Shown: in pieces, positions 1 to 8,559 of the stretch
How the letters are laid out: the number at the start of each line of letters is the position of its first letter
Numbering within the stretch: the stretch's first letter is position 1
NCBI GenBank assembly: GCA_963169055.1
Contig: CAUJFU010000253.1
Location: forward strand, 1-33,887
Direction of reading: 5' to 3'
Source of the DNA: Myxococcota bacterium
Lineage (GTDB): Bacteria; Myxococcota_C; UBA6777
DNA: 33,887 bases
The notes under the pieces: model-generated
Seen by the model: only the letters and a program-made list of their open reading frames with translations
What the model was told of the DNA's origin: nothing
The model's database searches: none
Translations under genes and position numbers: made by a program

Positions 1-2
1 TC

Positions 3-1289
3 GCACCCCTTTCTTATTTTCTCAAACTTCATGCGAACGATGTGTCGCGTTACTTGCAACGTGAAATCCCGCACGTTCCGCATCATCGAGTGGCTTCGCT
101 GCTTGGTGTAGATTTCAGCACCGTGCAAACACAAAAAAAGCTCACGGCGTCACTCCTGCATACAACAATTACACAATGCGAAAAAACAGAATGTACTTCG
201 AAAGGAGTGATACAAAATTTCAAGAAGAAAGTCAAACAAGAAAATTCCAATTTGGTTTTTTCTGTGACAGAGAGAACCAGATCGCAGATCGATAAAATTA
301 TAAAAATATACAATTTATCAAAACAACCAATTCAAAACGGAAAAAAAATATCCGAATTATTCACAAAATACCAGGAAAATCCAGGCTGGTTTTCTTATGC
401 AAAAGAGTACGATGATTCAGAAAAAAAGAATGTACTTGAGCATCTCTTCGAGGTGCTCTGCCAAGAATTAACAAAACAAAAGCAACAGGCAAAAAAAACG
501 GACGACAAAAAAACGGACGACAAACGAGTTGGCTCGGCTGAACAAAACAATCAAATGAAGGCTCTGCTCGTGGAGATAATCCGAGGAGAAACGTACCCGT
601 TCTTGTTTACCAAAGTGCTGGTGTCGCCAAAGTGCAACCAATTAGAATCGTTGTTGCAACAAGCACAGGAACTCGTTTTACCGTTGCGGTTGCCTGCGCC
701 AAAAGGAACTGAGATTTCGACGCAATTCTCTTGTACATGGGAAGATTCATCGAAAGATACCAGTGTAGAGATCGAAACCAGTCGATTGTCCGGGAAAAAA
801 TGCTCTTTGATCAAGCTTTCAAAACAAAAGATATCTGTCGCCGCAGATTTTTCCCTCAAAAAGTGCCAACGCATCGAGAATATCTGGATAAAAAAAGGAA
901 ATGCGCAAACCATCGCCGTTGTAGCTTCCGACAAGGACGGAAGACGCATCGAACGTTTCTCAGCTTTGCTTTTTGCTTTGTCGGTGGGTAACGCGCTTCG
1001 ATTTTACCAAAAAAACGAAAATTGCGCGGTGCTGAATCAAGCATATTCAACACGCTTGCTCTCTTACTTACACCAAGTCTACGAATTTCTTTCGCATCAA
1101 TCTGTTCTCAAGAAGTGCGAAAAACATGAGAGTGAATCCACGAAACAGAGATGCAGTAGAAAACTTTCATTCGAAGAAAACATACAAATTCATCGATACT
1201 GCAAGCAGAAATTCGGACATATCCAAAACGAAGCAAGGAATTGTCAGACTTTGCTTCCAATTTGCCGCACGCCTAGAGGTGGAATGTGA
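3..1289 (+). CDS. Unknown protein, 5' end cut by window edge
   Basis: I do not recognise this protein. The reading frame is open back to the left edge, and the first in-frame start codon inside the window (GTG at 42) has no Shine-Dalgarno sequence. The residues before it read as normal protein, so the true start probably lies outside the window. The visible part is about 429 residues, Lys/Gln/Ser-rich and hydrophilic, with no clear membrane segment. A Lys-rich stretch with a repeated K-T-D-D-K unit lies about one third of the way in. The more hydrophobic part near 950-1080 could be the core of a folded domain. The stop overlaps the start of the next gene by 4 bases (GTGA), so the two are probably translationally coupled. 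Base composition is A+T-rich like the next five genes and unlike the synthase cluster. Confidence 0.75.
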   Translation, partial: APLSYFLKLHANDVSRYLQREIPHVPHHRVASLLGVDFSTVQTQKKLTASLLHTTITQCEKTECTSKGVIQNFKKKVKQENSNLVFSVTERTRSQIDKIIKIYNLSKQPIQNGKKISELFTKYQENPGWFSYAKEYDDSEKKNVLEHLFEVLCQELTKQKQQAKKTDDKKTDDKRVGSAEQNNQMKALLVEIIRGETYPFLFTKVLVSPKCNQLESLLQQAQELVLPLRLPAPKGTEISTQFSCTWEDSSKDTSVEIETSRLSGKKCSLIKLSKQKISVAADFSLKKCQRIENIWIKKGNAQTIAVVASDKDGRRIERFSALLFALSVGNALRFYQKNENCAVLNQAYSTRLLSYLHQVYEFLSHQSVLKKCEKHESESTKQRCSRKLSFEENIQIHRYCKQKFGHIQNEARNCQTLLPICRTPRGGM

Positions 1290-3325
1290 ACGTTTATGTC
1301 TACGGCCAAACTCCAAAGACCACCAACAGAGATCCACAATTACTTTATTTTCCTGAAGGCGACGAACGCTCCCATAAAGAAGCTGAAGATATTTGGCAGA
1401 AAATGCGCCTCGTCCTAGATTTCGCAGAGGGTGGAGCTTGTTGTACGCTCCCAATTCAAAAAAACAAAAAAAACGAAGAAACATGGATGCATATCCAGTT
1501 TTATAGCTCAGGATTCGACGGCGATCGCCTTGCTTCTTTCTTTGTCTTGCTTTTGTTGTCCAAGCAAGAAATGGAAGATTGCAAGTGGTCTCCTTGGTCT
1601 TTGAAGGATTCGACAGGCTTTTTCGTAGCACGTGATCGCTGGATTAGACTTGACGCCCCCAAAACATACGCGCAACCGTTTGCTGTCGAAAATACAGAAA
1701 ATACAGAAAATACAGGCGAAGAATTTAGCAAACGAGTGCGCATATCGAAAGACTTGATACACGGCAAGGCAAAAAAAATCTTCTTTTGGGAGAACGAACA
1801 AGATATTTCGAAAGAGGCTTTCTCGGCCCTTTGTATACAAAATCCTTCGCAAGCTGCGTCTTACAGCTTGCTTCAATGCAAGATGAACAACAATTTCCCT
1901 TCTGCTTCCTTCGCCGCTCCTTTTGGTATGCTCTGCGGAGGGACGAAGCCAAACGAGATCCAAAAGGACGGCGTTTTGTTTGAATGGGCAGCGATTAAAA
2001 CAGATACAACGGCCCATCAAACAAACCCACGCCTAACCGCGCTTCCTTCAAAACCATCGACAACAACGAGCCATCACACCACCCACAAAGAAACCACTCT
2101 CCAACAAAACAGCAGTTCCCCAAACAACAACACAACAACACCAATCCCACCACCAAGAAACAACACCACCACGCAGCAGTCCGCCCTCAACTTAAAGGAA
2201 CAACGAACAGAACCATCGAAAAGCCAACCCAATTCCAGCCGCGTCCCTCTCCGTACAGAAACAAAAGAAGATGCCACACCCAACCAATCAATAAAAGAAT
2301 TGTTCTCGCGACAATCTACCTATCTCTGGCTGTCAACTTTCTGTTTGCTCTCGTTTAACGTTTATCTCTTCACCCAACAAACCTCGCTCAAATCGAAAAT
2401 CAGCCAGCAAAAAAACTCTCAAATTAAAGCTATGTTATCCAACCAGCTTTTTAAGGAACGTCTCTCTGAGTCGATTTCTGGCGCACTAAAAACAGAGAAA
2501 GTGTACGCATCTCGTACGATCGCTGACGCTTTTCAAACAACAGTTCAAAACATCAAAGCCAACGCTGACGAGATCAAAAAAAATACGAACAACATTAACA
2601 AAAACGATGGAAAAATTATAGAAAATACGAAACACATCAGTGCAAATAAGAAAAACATCACAAACAACTCTATAAAAATCATCAAAAACTCTGAAGACAT
2701 CGGCCTAAATAATCGAGTCGTTGAGCGGCTTAAACAAAAAGTTGAGCGGCTTAAACAAAAAGTAAAGGCACTTACAGATCTGGTGGGGCAAAAAACAGAT
2801 ACAGCGCAAGAAGACGGCAGCCTCTACGCAAGAAACGCCTTCTGCAAAAACGAATTTGGCAAACACAACAATAGATTGAATATGCTCGAAACAGTCGTCG
2901 GAAAAGACACGAGCACCGAAACGTGCAAAAACAACCCAGAAGCACTCCGTTGTGTGATAAAAAAAACACACCAGGATACAAAGGAGAATACTCATGCGAT
3001 ATGGGGGACAAACAAGAAGAAACGAAAAACGAAATCTCTTGTGACTCAATTAGCTACGTTGCATTCAAAGTTCGACGGACTAGAGCAAAAAGCAAGAAAG
3101 CACGATGGGAAGATACAAAAGCTCGTTGATACTGTGCTTGTGTTGATCGAAGGGTTGAAAGAACAGAAAAAGGAGGCTGTTAAAGAGGTCGAAAACGTAG
3201 AAACAATAATAAAGATCCTTACAAGAAAAAGAGAAACCCTGAAGAAAAAAGCTCTTCAAAAAAAACAAAATATTGAACGTTTTGAAAAAATTGAATTTTC
3301 ATTGAAAAAAATTCAGAGAAAATGA
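1286..3325 (+). CDS. Single-pass membrane protein with Pro/Thr linker and long coiled coil
   Basis: 679 residues from a GTG start that overlaps the previous stop. Three parts are visible. Residues 1-240 form an N-terminal globular region that I do not recognise. Residues 241-340 are a Pro/Thr/Ser/Asn-rich, disordered-looking linker. A hydrophobic segment at about 345-363 is the only clear membrane span. Residues 370-679 are Lys/Asn/Glu-rich with heptad patterning, typical of a long coiled coil. A 21-base direct duplication near 2718-2760 repeats V-E-R-L-K-Q-K, which adds exactly one heptad, and a 9-base triplication gives E-N-T three times near residues 135-143. There is no signal peptide, so I infer a cytoplasmic head, one span and an external coiled coil, or the reverse. 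Function is unknown. Linkage to a PAAR-like gene suggests a role in a delivery or envelope apparatus. Confidence 0.8.
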   Translation: MNVYVYGQTPKTTNRDPQLLYFPEGDERSHKEAEDIWQKMRLVLDFAEGGACCTLPIQKNKKNEETWMHIQFYSSGFDGDRLASFFVLLLLSKQEMEDCKWSPWSLKDSTGFFVARDRWIRLDAPKTYAQPFAVENTENTENTGEEFSKRVRISKDLIHGKAKKIFFWENEQDISKEAFSALCIQNPSQAASYSLLQCKMNNNFPSASFAAPFGMLCGGTKPNEIQKDGVLFEWAAIKTDTTAHQTNPRLTALPSKPSTTTSHHTTHKETTLQQNSSSPNNNTTTPIPPPRNNTTTQQSALNLKEQRTEPSKSQPNSSRVPLRTETKEDATPNQSIKELFSRQSTYLWLSTFCLLSFNVYLFTQQTSLKSKISQQKNSQIKAMLSNQLFKERLSESISGALKTEKVYASRTIADAFQTTVQNIKANADEIKKNTNNINKNDGKIIENTKHISANKKNITNNSIKIIKNSEDIGLNNRVVERLKQKVERLKQKVKALTDLVGQKTDTAQEDGSLYARNAFCKNEFGKHNNRLNMLETVVGKDTSTETCKNNPEALRCVIKKTHQDTKENTHAIWGTNKKKRKTKSLVTQLATLHSKFDGLEQKARKHDGKIQKLVDTVLVLIEGLKEQKKEAVKEVENVETIIKILTRKRETLKKKALQKKQNIERFEKIEFSLKKIQRK

Positions 3326-3370
3326 TTCTTAAAAGGATATACACCAAAAAGATACGAAGTGAAGAGTCAA

Positions 3371-3410
3371 TGACCCGCCCCTAAAGGGCAGGCTTGTGAA
3401 AGCAAGCCCG
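3371..3410 (+). repeat. Double-hairpin (REP or IS200/IS605-end-like) element at a gene start
   Basis: Two adjacent stem-loops are visible: GCCC (3377-3380) pairs with GGGC (3386-3389) around CTAAA, and GGCTTG (3391-3396) pairs with CAAGCC (3403-3408) around TGAAAG. No T-run follows, so this is not a classic intrinsic terminator. The layout resembles REP sequences and the subterminal hairpins of IS200/IS605-family elements recognised by Y1 transposases. No transposase is present. The second hairpin covers the GTG at 3396, the upstream candidate start of the next gene. Confidence 0.45.
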
Positions 3411-3443
3411 ATTGACCAGACGGCAACAGAGGTAGCGACGCAA

Positions 3444-5267
3444 ATGAAAAAGCTGCTGGATATCGATACGGTGTTTACCTGCCCTCATGGAGAATCTTTT
3501 CGGGTGACACCGAATCGAGAGGGGATCGTAACAGTCAAAGGCAAGCAGCTCTTGACAAAAGAAGCTTTGATTGGAGCCAAAATCAAATCAGAGAAGAACC
3601 CCACCCACTGCGGGGTACAAGAATCAGGGAATCCTCCGATCGTGGCTTGCCGCACCATACTTGCGGTCATTGGTGGGTTTTCCCCGAAAGTTCACTTTCA
3701 ACATCAGATGTGCTTGCATGAAGGTGCCCGAGGCATGACCAACGGATTTCCCATCGGCGTATGGGCGGTGAAAAGTATTCCACAAGAAAAAGTCGTCTTC
3801 GAAAAAAGCAACGTCAACGTGCCCATTCCCGTCGCTCACAAAGAAGAACAAAAAGAAACGGCTATCGTAAGAAAAGAAATTCAAAAGAAAAAGACCCATC
3901 AAATCCAAATCACCATGCTCTACGAACGCAATCAGAAACCTGTGCGTGAGATCTGCTACGAAGTGACTTTCCCCGATAAGAAGACGTGTATCAAAGGAAA
4001 ATTAAATGAAGACGGAAAGGCATGCATCGTAGGCTTAGATTCAGGCCAATATCAAATTCGCTTTCCAGATCTTCCTGATTGTGCGTGGCGAGGAGAAAAA
4101 GAATCTGCACAGAATCAACCTTTGCCCGCGACATATAAAATCCAAGAAGGTGATTGCTTATCTACGATTGGAAAATCGTATCATGTCTCATGGGAGTGGT
4201 TGTGGGAAAAAAACGAAGAATTACGTAATAAAAGAAAAGAACCAAACCGAATTCAGGTGGGTGACATTTTAAAGGTACCCACACGAGAGAAAGAAACGCA
4301 ATCCTCTAAAGAATTAATTCTTGATCAAGAAAACACGTTTCTTCTGTTGAATGAGCCAACCGCTTTCTTTCTTCAGTTGAAGTCGAATGGTCTTCCTACA
4401 AAAAATCAGCGGTGTGCCTGTCTGTTCGATGGTGTCTTACAAGAAGAAAAAAGAAAATGGACAACGGATAACGAGGGAAATCTCCAGCTAGATGGCGAAA
4501 AGCAACTGTGGGCTTTGAGCAACACAAAAGAGATCCATGTGCTAACAGGTTTGCCCAACGGTGAGCAAAAGCCCGACAACGAGAAAAAGCCTCCGCAAGA
4601 GACTTACCACAGTTTCCGTTTTACGATGGAAGCTGTCAAGGCAAACGATGAGGCGAATACGCACAAACCGAATGAAAAAAAAATCGCCGTCAACGAAGAA
4701 GGGCTTAAAAGACTTATAAGTAAATCATTTGCAGCAAAGTTCGCAGAAGATCCAGACACCGTAAAAAGCATCCTTACGCTTATCGAGCGTACCATTGAAT
4801 TCATTCAGGAATATTATTCTAAAAAGAAGCCCTCTCCTCCTGAGATGCATCGGTTGATATTTAAAGAATTTTCTGCGGCGTTAGGACTCTTTGCAAACGC
4901 AAAAAACAATGAATCCCTCAATGCAATCGTTTTTGTCATCGAGCAATTCATCACAACCATCAAACTCAAAGATATCCTAAACATGAAGCCATCAAAGGCG
5001 GTGATGAAGATCAGCTCAACCGCAGCCCAAAAGCTTCTTAACGGTTTGGAATTTGCGAAGATTAATTCATGTGGCATCGCTCTTTCTTCACTGTTCATTG
5101 ATTTGGCCGCTCTGGCTTTGTCAGGGGCGGCGACTCCTGTTTCGGGTCCAGCAACACCAGCCACACTCTTGCTTTTTTTTATTACGGCTTGTCTGGTTCT
5201 TCTCCAAGCAATAGAAGTATCTGAACAATGTATTCTGCCAAAAGTCGACTTGAAAGAAGAGCGATGA
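3444..5267 (+). CDS. PAAR-like / LysM protein with hydrophobic C-terminus, probable contractile-injection cargo or spike protein
   Basis: 607 residues from ATG 3444. An upstream GTG at 3396 would add 16 residues but lies inside a hairpin. Residues about 8-112 resemble the PAAR-like fold of T6SS and eCIS loci: F-T-C-P-H-G near the start, then spaced Cys and His residues and glycines. Residues about 150-218 look like the small transthyretin-like beta domain often linked to such proteins (D-G-K-A ... V-G-L-D-S-G-Q-Y ... F-P-D). Residues 230-279 form a LysM-type module of the kind common beside VgrG/PAAR genes (Y-K-I-Q-E-G-D ... V-G-D-I-L-K-V-P). The C-terminal half is alpha-helical and ends in a hydrophobic stretch (541-589) able to make two membrane spans. 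Inference: a cargo or spike-tip adaptor with a membrane-active or anchoring tail. No VgrG, sheath or tube gene is in the window. It overlaps the next gene by 4 bases (ATGA). Confidence 0.75.
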   Translation: MKKLLDIDTVFTCPHGESFRVTPNREGIVTVKGKQLLTKEALIGAKIKSEKNPTHCGVQESGNPPIVACRTILAVIGGFSPKVHFQHQMCLHEGARGMTNGFPIGVWAVKSIPQEKVVFEKSNVNVPIPVAHKEEQKETAIVRKEIQKKKTHQIQITMLYERNQKPVREICYEVTFPDKKTCIKGKLNEDGKACIVGLDSGQYQIRFPDLPDCAWRGEKESAQNQPLPATYKIQEGDCLSTIGKSYHVSWEWLWEKNEELRNKRKEPNRIQVGDILKVPTREKETQSSKELILDQENTFLLLNEPTAFFLQLKSNGLPTKNQRCACLFDGVLQEEKRKWTTDNEGNLQLDGEKQLWALSNTKEIHVLTGLPNGEQKPDNEKKPPQETYHSFRFTMEAVKANDEANTHKPNEKKIAVNEEGLKRLISKSFAAKFAEDPDTVKSILTLIERTIEFIQEYYSKKKPSPPEMHRLIFKEFSAALGLFANAKNNESLNAIVFVIEQFITTIKLKDILNMKPSKAVMKISSTAAQKLLNGLEFAKINSCGIALSSLFIDLAALALSGAATPVSGPATPATLLLFFITACLVLLQAIEVSEQCILPKVDLKEER

Positions 5268-7060
5268 CGACGAAAACAAAGATCATAGAATCCAACCAAT
5301 CCAAATTGTTGAAAAATAACGTCCATTTGTTGGGAAATGTTAACGAAAAAATCTATGCAAATTGTGGTCGTTGGCAAAATAGTTCAACAGATTTTATTCT
5401 TGTTCATGAGAAAGAAGTCGTTCTTTGTACATGGGGAAATTTTCTTCATGAAGCAAGCAAAAAGAAGCGAGAAGAACTGCTTAGAGAAAAGAGAATCATC
5501 ACAACAGTTCCGCTCGGCTCCCACATCGACGACCCCGTAGTGGTTTATTATGACGACAGTATCGATACTGTCGACGTCAACAACGTTGAATCTTTTTTTG
5601 AGTCAAAGCAACTCAACGAATTTTTTAAGGCAGGGGCAAGTTTAACACCACGCCGTTGTTTTCCTCTTCTTCGGCAGCGCATGAGCGATTCGCTTAGCGA
5701 TGAACCTCTTGTTTTCATTGGAGATTGCCACATTCACCTGTTTCGTGGGTTGCCTTGCGATAATTTTATGAGTGGAAGCGGCAAAGAACGCAAATCGTTG
5801 GCGATTGAATTAGCTGGATTTTTAACTTTTTTCAAACGTTTTATAAAAAAAGAAAATATTATTCAGGTCGGAGATTTTTTCGAGGTTTGGGAAACACAAG
5901 GATTGTTTGAAGGTATGTTTGATCATTTCTTTGAAACATTTTGCGAAATTTGTAATAATTTAATTAAATTAAAAGATGAACAAAAATTTGATACAATTCA
6001 AAAGATTCATAATTTTTTGAGCACGCGATGTTTGGTAAGTCTTTCTTCAGAAGCAAGAGTAGAACACGTTGGAGGAACAGGTCTGGGAGCCGTTCATTTC
6101 TTCGAAACAAAAAAAACGAAGAAATTGCTAGAAGAATACGGATTAGAGTACGATCGTCTGATGATGCTGGGGAGGCTGTTGGGAGTGGAAACGAACACGC
6201 TCGAATTAACACTGCACGAAACGATTGCAGGATTGAGCAGAGGAGTTTGTATTGCGTATTTCGATAAAAACAAGACAAAAAGTGCTTTAAAAAAGCGGTT
6301 TGGAGCCAAAGTAAGCGTCCAACATATCGAACAATTCTTAAAGCAAAAAGGGCACACTTTTGAACAAGCAGGGAACGGAGGGCAAGATGCCAATTGGCGG
6401 TTTTATCGTCATCGCGACGTGATCCAATCAATAAAGAATCAGTATCCAGAATTGGCGACGCATTGGGAAGATTTTACATTCATACATGGGAACCACGACA
6501 CACCCTACCCAAACCTCTATCTGCTTCACCACTATGCGGAGAAAACGGATTGGAAGCTCACACCACAAGAGATCAAAAAACACTACCATGTTGAGGCCGC
6601 ACTTGAAAAGGATGGTTTGCTTTCGGTGATAGAAAATTGCAACGTTCGAGAGGTTCTTTTTGCTGATCCTTCCCCTGCTTTAGAGAATTATCCTGCGCGC
6701 CAAGCTTTTTTGAAAAGAGGAAAGAAGGATTGCATTTTTGTAGAACACGGCCACGGGCATGATGTGTTCAACAACGATCTCAACTACTTCTCTGAAAAAG
6801 GATTAGATTCAGGGTACCACCAAGCCAGAGATTGGGTAATTAGTGAACTAACAGAAAACCGGTGGAATACGGTCTCGATGAAGCCGTTGGATAGAATAGC
6901 AACGTACGGTCCGATATGGGGTCTCGTGCCAGTAACTCAAGAACGTTCAGAGCATCTTTTTGAAAAGATGCCGAACATAAAGATGGTTGTGCTAGGACAT
7001 TCTCACGTGCCTGGACTATCGCTCAGCGCACAAAACACAAAAGAAAGGTCAAACTCATGA
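5264..7060 (+). CDS. Calcineurin-like metallophosphoesterase with unusual domain order
   Basis: 598 residues from ATG 5264, which overlaps the previous stop (ATGA) and follows a purine-rich AGAAGAG. An ATG at 5228 is possible but would overlap by 40 bases. The dinuclear-metal motifs appear in order: G-D-C-H-I-H (153-158), G-D-F-F-E (203-207), G-N-H-D (409-412), E-H-G-H-G-H-D (494-500) and G-H-S-H (578-581). About 200 residues separate the second and third motifs, far more than usual. The chain ends about 17 residues after G-H-S-H, whereas the closing strands that normally follow it (N-x-Y-x-N-x-G-x-W type) seem to sit at residues about 25-58. The protein lacks a signal peptide or membrane segment. 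Substrate is unknown. Position right after a PAAR/LysM gene makes a delivered phosphoesterase effector possible, but a housekeeping phosphatase cannot be excluded. Confidence 0.85.
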   Translation: MTTKTKIIESNQSKLLKNNVHLLGNVNEKIYANCGRWQNSSTDFILVHEKEVVLCTWGNFLHEASKKKREELLREKRIITTVPLGSHIDDPVVVYYDDSIDTVDVNNVESFFESKQLNEFFKAGASLTPRRCFPLLRQRMSDSLSDEPLVFIGDCHIHLFRGLPCDNFMSGSGKERKSLAIELAGFLTFFKRFIKKENIIQVGDFFEVWETQGLFEGMFDHFFETFCEICNNLIKLKDEQKFDTIQKIHNFLSTRCLVSLSSEARVEHVGGTGLGAVHFFETKKTKKLLEEYGLEYDRLMMLGRLLGVETNTLELTLHETIAGLSRGVCIAYFDKNKTKSALKKRFGAKVSVQHIEQFLKQKGHTFEQAGNGGQDANWRFYRHRDVIQSIKNQYPELATHWEDFTFIHGNHDTPYPNLYLLHHYAEKTDWKLTPQEIKKHYHVEAALEKDGLLSVIENCNVREVLFADPSPALENYPARQAFLKRGKKDCIFVEHGHGHDVFNNDLNYFSEKGLDSGYHQARDWVISELTENRWNTVSMKPLDRIATYGPIWGLVPVTQERSEHLFEKMPNIKMVVLGHSHVPGLSLSAQNTKERSNS

Positions 7061-7551
7061 AGAAAACAGTCGCATCTCTCGTTTTTTGTTTCTTTTTCTC
7101 GGCTGCGTATTCACCGAAAGCCGAGGCAACGGAAAAAACGGGATGCCAAAGTACCTTCGAAATTTGCATCAAAAGTGCTTCTACAGAGGAAAATCAGTGC
7201 TGGGAAGAAGGACAGCAAAAAATCGAAAAAGAGATGGCAGGAAGTTCGCTGAAAGTGGATGCGCTCAAAGCAGCAAAAGAAGAGTGCGCAAAGAAAGCGA
7301 AGCCAAAAAAAAGAGACTGCCTGATCGAAAAGTCCGTTTGTGTGATAGAAGGCTTGCAAAAGGAAAATGCGCAAATCAAACAACAGATCAAAGACATGGA
7401 TCAGAAACTGGCTGCGCTGACAGGGAAAGGCGGCATTTTGGAGAAGATGCAAAATTTACTTGATGGACTGAAAAAGTCCATCGAAGCCGTCAAGGCATCC
7501 ATCGGGGATGTCTCGCAACTATCAAAAATTACAGAGAACAAGAAGAAGTAG
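7057..7551 (+). CDS. Small secreted Cys-containing coiled-coil protein
   Basis: 164 residues. ATG 7057 overlaps the previous stop (ATGA), and GAAAGG lies just upstream. Residues 1-25 form a clear Sec signal peptide (K-K, hydrophobic core, cleavage near A-E-A). The mature part has several cysteines in its first half, suggesting disulfides in the periplasm or outside the cell, and a heptad-patterned second half (about 105-164) rich in Lys/Glu/Gln. I do not recognise a family. The reading ends in three lysines and a stop. Just beyond, another frame looks coding, so the natural C-terminus may have been longer (see the 7520-7811 entry). Confidence 0.75.
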   Translation: MKKTVASLVFCFFFSAAYSPKAEATEKTGCQSTFEICIKSASTEENQCWEEGQQKIEKEMAGSSLKVDALKAAKEECAKKAKPKKRDCLIEKSVCVIEGLQKENAQIKQQIKDMDQKLAALTGKGGILEKMQNLLDGLKKSIEAVKASIGDVSQLSKITENKKK

Positions 7552-7811
7552 CCCATCGCGTCGCAGGGGCTGCTCAAAAAGGTGAAGGGCAAAATCCCGA
7601 AGCACTCCAGAACTTCGGGGCTGAATTCATCGCCTATTCAATCGGCCTTCGCGGTGCAAAAAAAGAAGCTCGACTCCAAAAGAACAGGAAGACTCATGAC
7701 GAAACAAAGACGACACTGTGCGTTGCTATCGATCGCAACGATGTTGCTTTGGACACTTTTTCCTTCATCGACCTTCGGAAACACAACAGATGCGATCCTC
7801 AAGCTCTTTAA
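7520..7811 (+). pseudogene. Coding-like stretch in another frame between two secreted-protein genes, possible frameshifted tail
   Basis: The 144 bases between the stop at 7551 and the start at 7696 are the only long gap in the last four genes of this operon. In frame 3 (codons starting at positions divisible by three) the sequence reads without a stop to TAA 7809-7811. The part up to about 7710 has normal protein character (E-Q-E-E-V-A-H-R, then N-P-E-A-L-Q-N-F-G-A-E-F). It joins the upstream gene near an A-rich run at about 7530, so a one-base frameshift could have removed the upstream gene's original C-terminus. A 7-bp hairpin (CCCGAAG 7596-7602 with CTTCGGG 7613-7619) also lies here, with no T-run. 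Either explanation is tentative. Confidence 0.3.
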
Positions 7812-8559
7812 GGAGGTTACAGAACTCAAAAAAAGAGCACACGAGCAAGACACTCTGATCGCGAAACTGAAGAAAGAAGTCGAAAAACAGAGCAACGATA
7901 TCAAAGATTTAAGGGGTCGAAAGCAAACCTTGGGAAATCAAACACATATCCCTAAAGAAGGTTGGGTTGTCAAAGGTCCGCTTGTGCAAGAAAGTGACGC
8001 CTCTGCAAGACCTTTCGTTACGCACCGCAACGTGCTTACGTTTGTTGGCGAGCCGTCCGGCGATTACAACAAAGACGTACACGGTGCCTACTATTACCAC
8101 ATCAAGACTCCTCTACGGGTGGAGAGTAGTCATATGTACCGCTATGATCTGGTGTGTTATGCGTACGGAGCGGCAAGACCTTTTTCAGCAACATACGTTG
8201 GATATTTGTATGCTGGTTGGCGCGTAAATCCGATCTACAACGGGCACACGCGAATGAGTAATACACCCCCAGATCGAGGACTCCGAACCAGCCAATACGT
8301 AAGCAAGGATGGATGGCTCCATCTGAAGTTTGGTGCCATCAACAGGTACATTCTCCAATGCGTGTTGCACTACCAATCGAGCTATTATTTGGGCAGTGCC
8401 GCAGACTTGCACAAGACCCACGCATCCAAAAACTATCAGGTGTTTACAAGGAAAGACAACAGGAACGATATGTTGTGCAGAGCAGCAAACCAAAGCGCGT
8501 GCATACAAGAATCAGCGCACCCTTTTTTCCATGAAATCCCCGCAGCAAGGGCCAAGTAG
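7696..8559 (+). CDS. Secreted protein: short coiled coil plus beta-rich C-terminal domain
   Basis: 287 residues from ATG 7696, chosen because AGGAAG lies 5 bases upstream and the first about 29 residues make a good signal peptide (basic start, hydrophobic core, cleavage after S-S-T-F-G). An in-frame start at 7582 would bury the signal peptide. Residues about 30-75 are a Lys/Glu heptad stretch. The rest is rich in Tyr, Gly and His with alternating hydrophobics, suggesting a beta-sandwich of the kind seen at the ends of fibre or collagen-like proteins. I cannot name the family. The last 48 bases overlap, tail to tail, the end of oleBC on the other strand. It is the last gene of the A+T-rich left module. 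Confidence 0.7.
   Translation: MTKQRRHCALLSIATMLLWTLFPSSTFGNTTDAILKLFKEVTELKKRAHEQDTLIAKLKKEVEKQSNDIKDLRGRKQTLGNQTHIPKEGWVVKGPLVQESDASARPFVTHRNVLTFVGEPSGDYNKDVHGAYYYHIKTPLRVESSHMYRYDLVCYAYGAARPFSATYVGYLYAGWRVNPIYNGHTRMSNTPPDRGLRTSQYVSKDGWLHLKFGAINRYILQCVLHYQSSYYLGSAADLHKTHASKNYQVFTRKDNRNDMLCRAANQSACIQESAHPFFHEIPAARAK

Noticed and set aside
551..949. Minus-strand open frame opposite the first gene
   Set aside because: It lies wholly inside the coding region of the plus-strand gene, has no Shine-Dalgarno and breaks the operon direction.
3371..3410. Rho-independent terminator before the PAAR-like gene
   Set aside because: Stems are present but no T-run follows, and the downstream gene appears to belong to the same operon.
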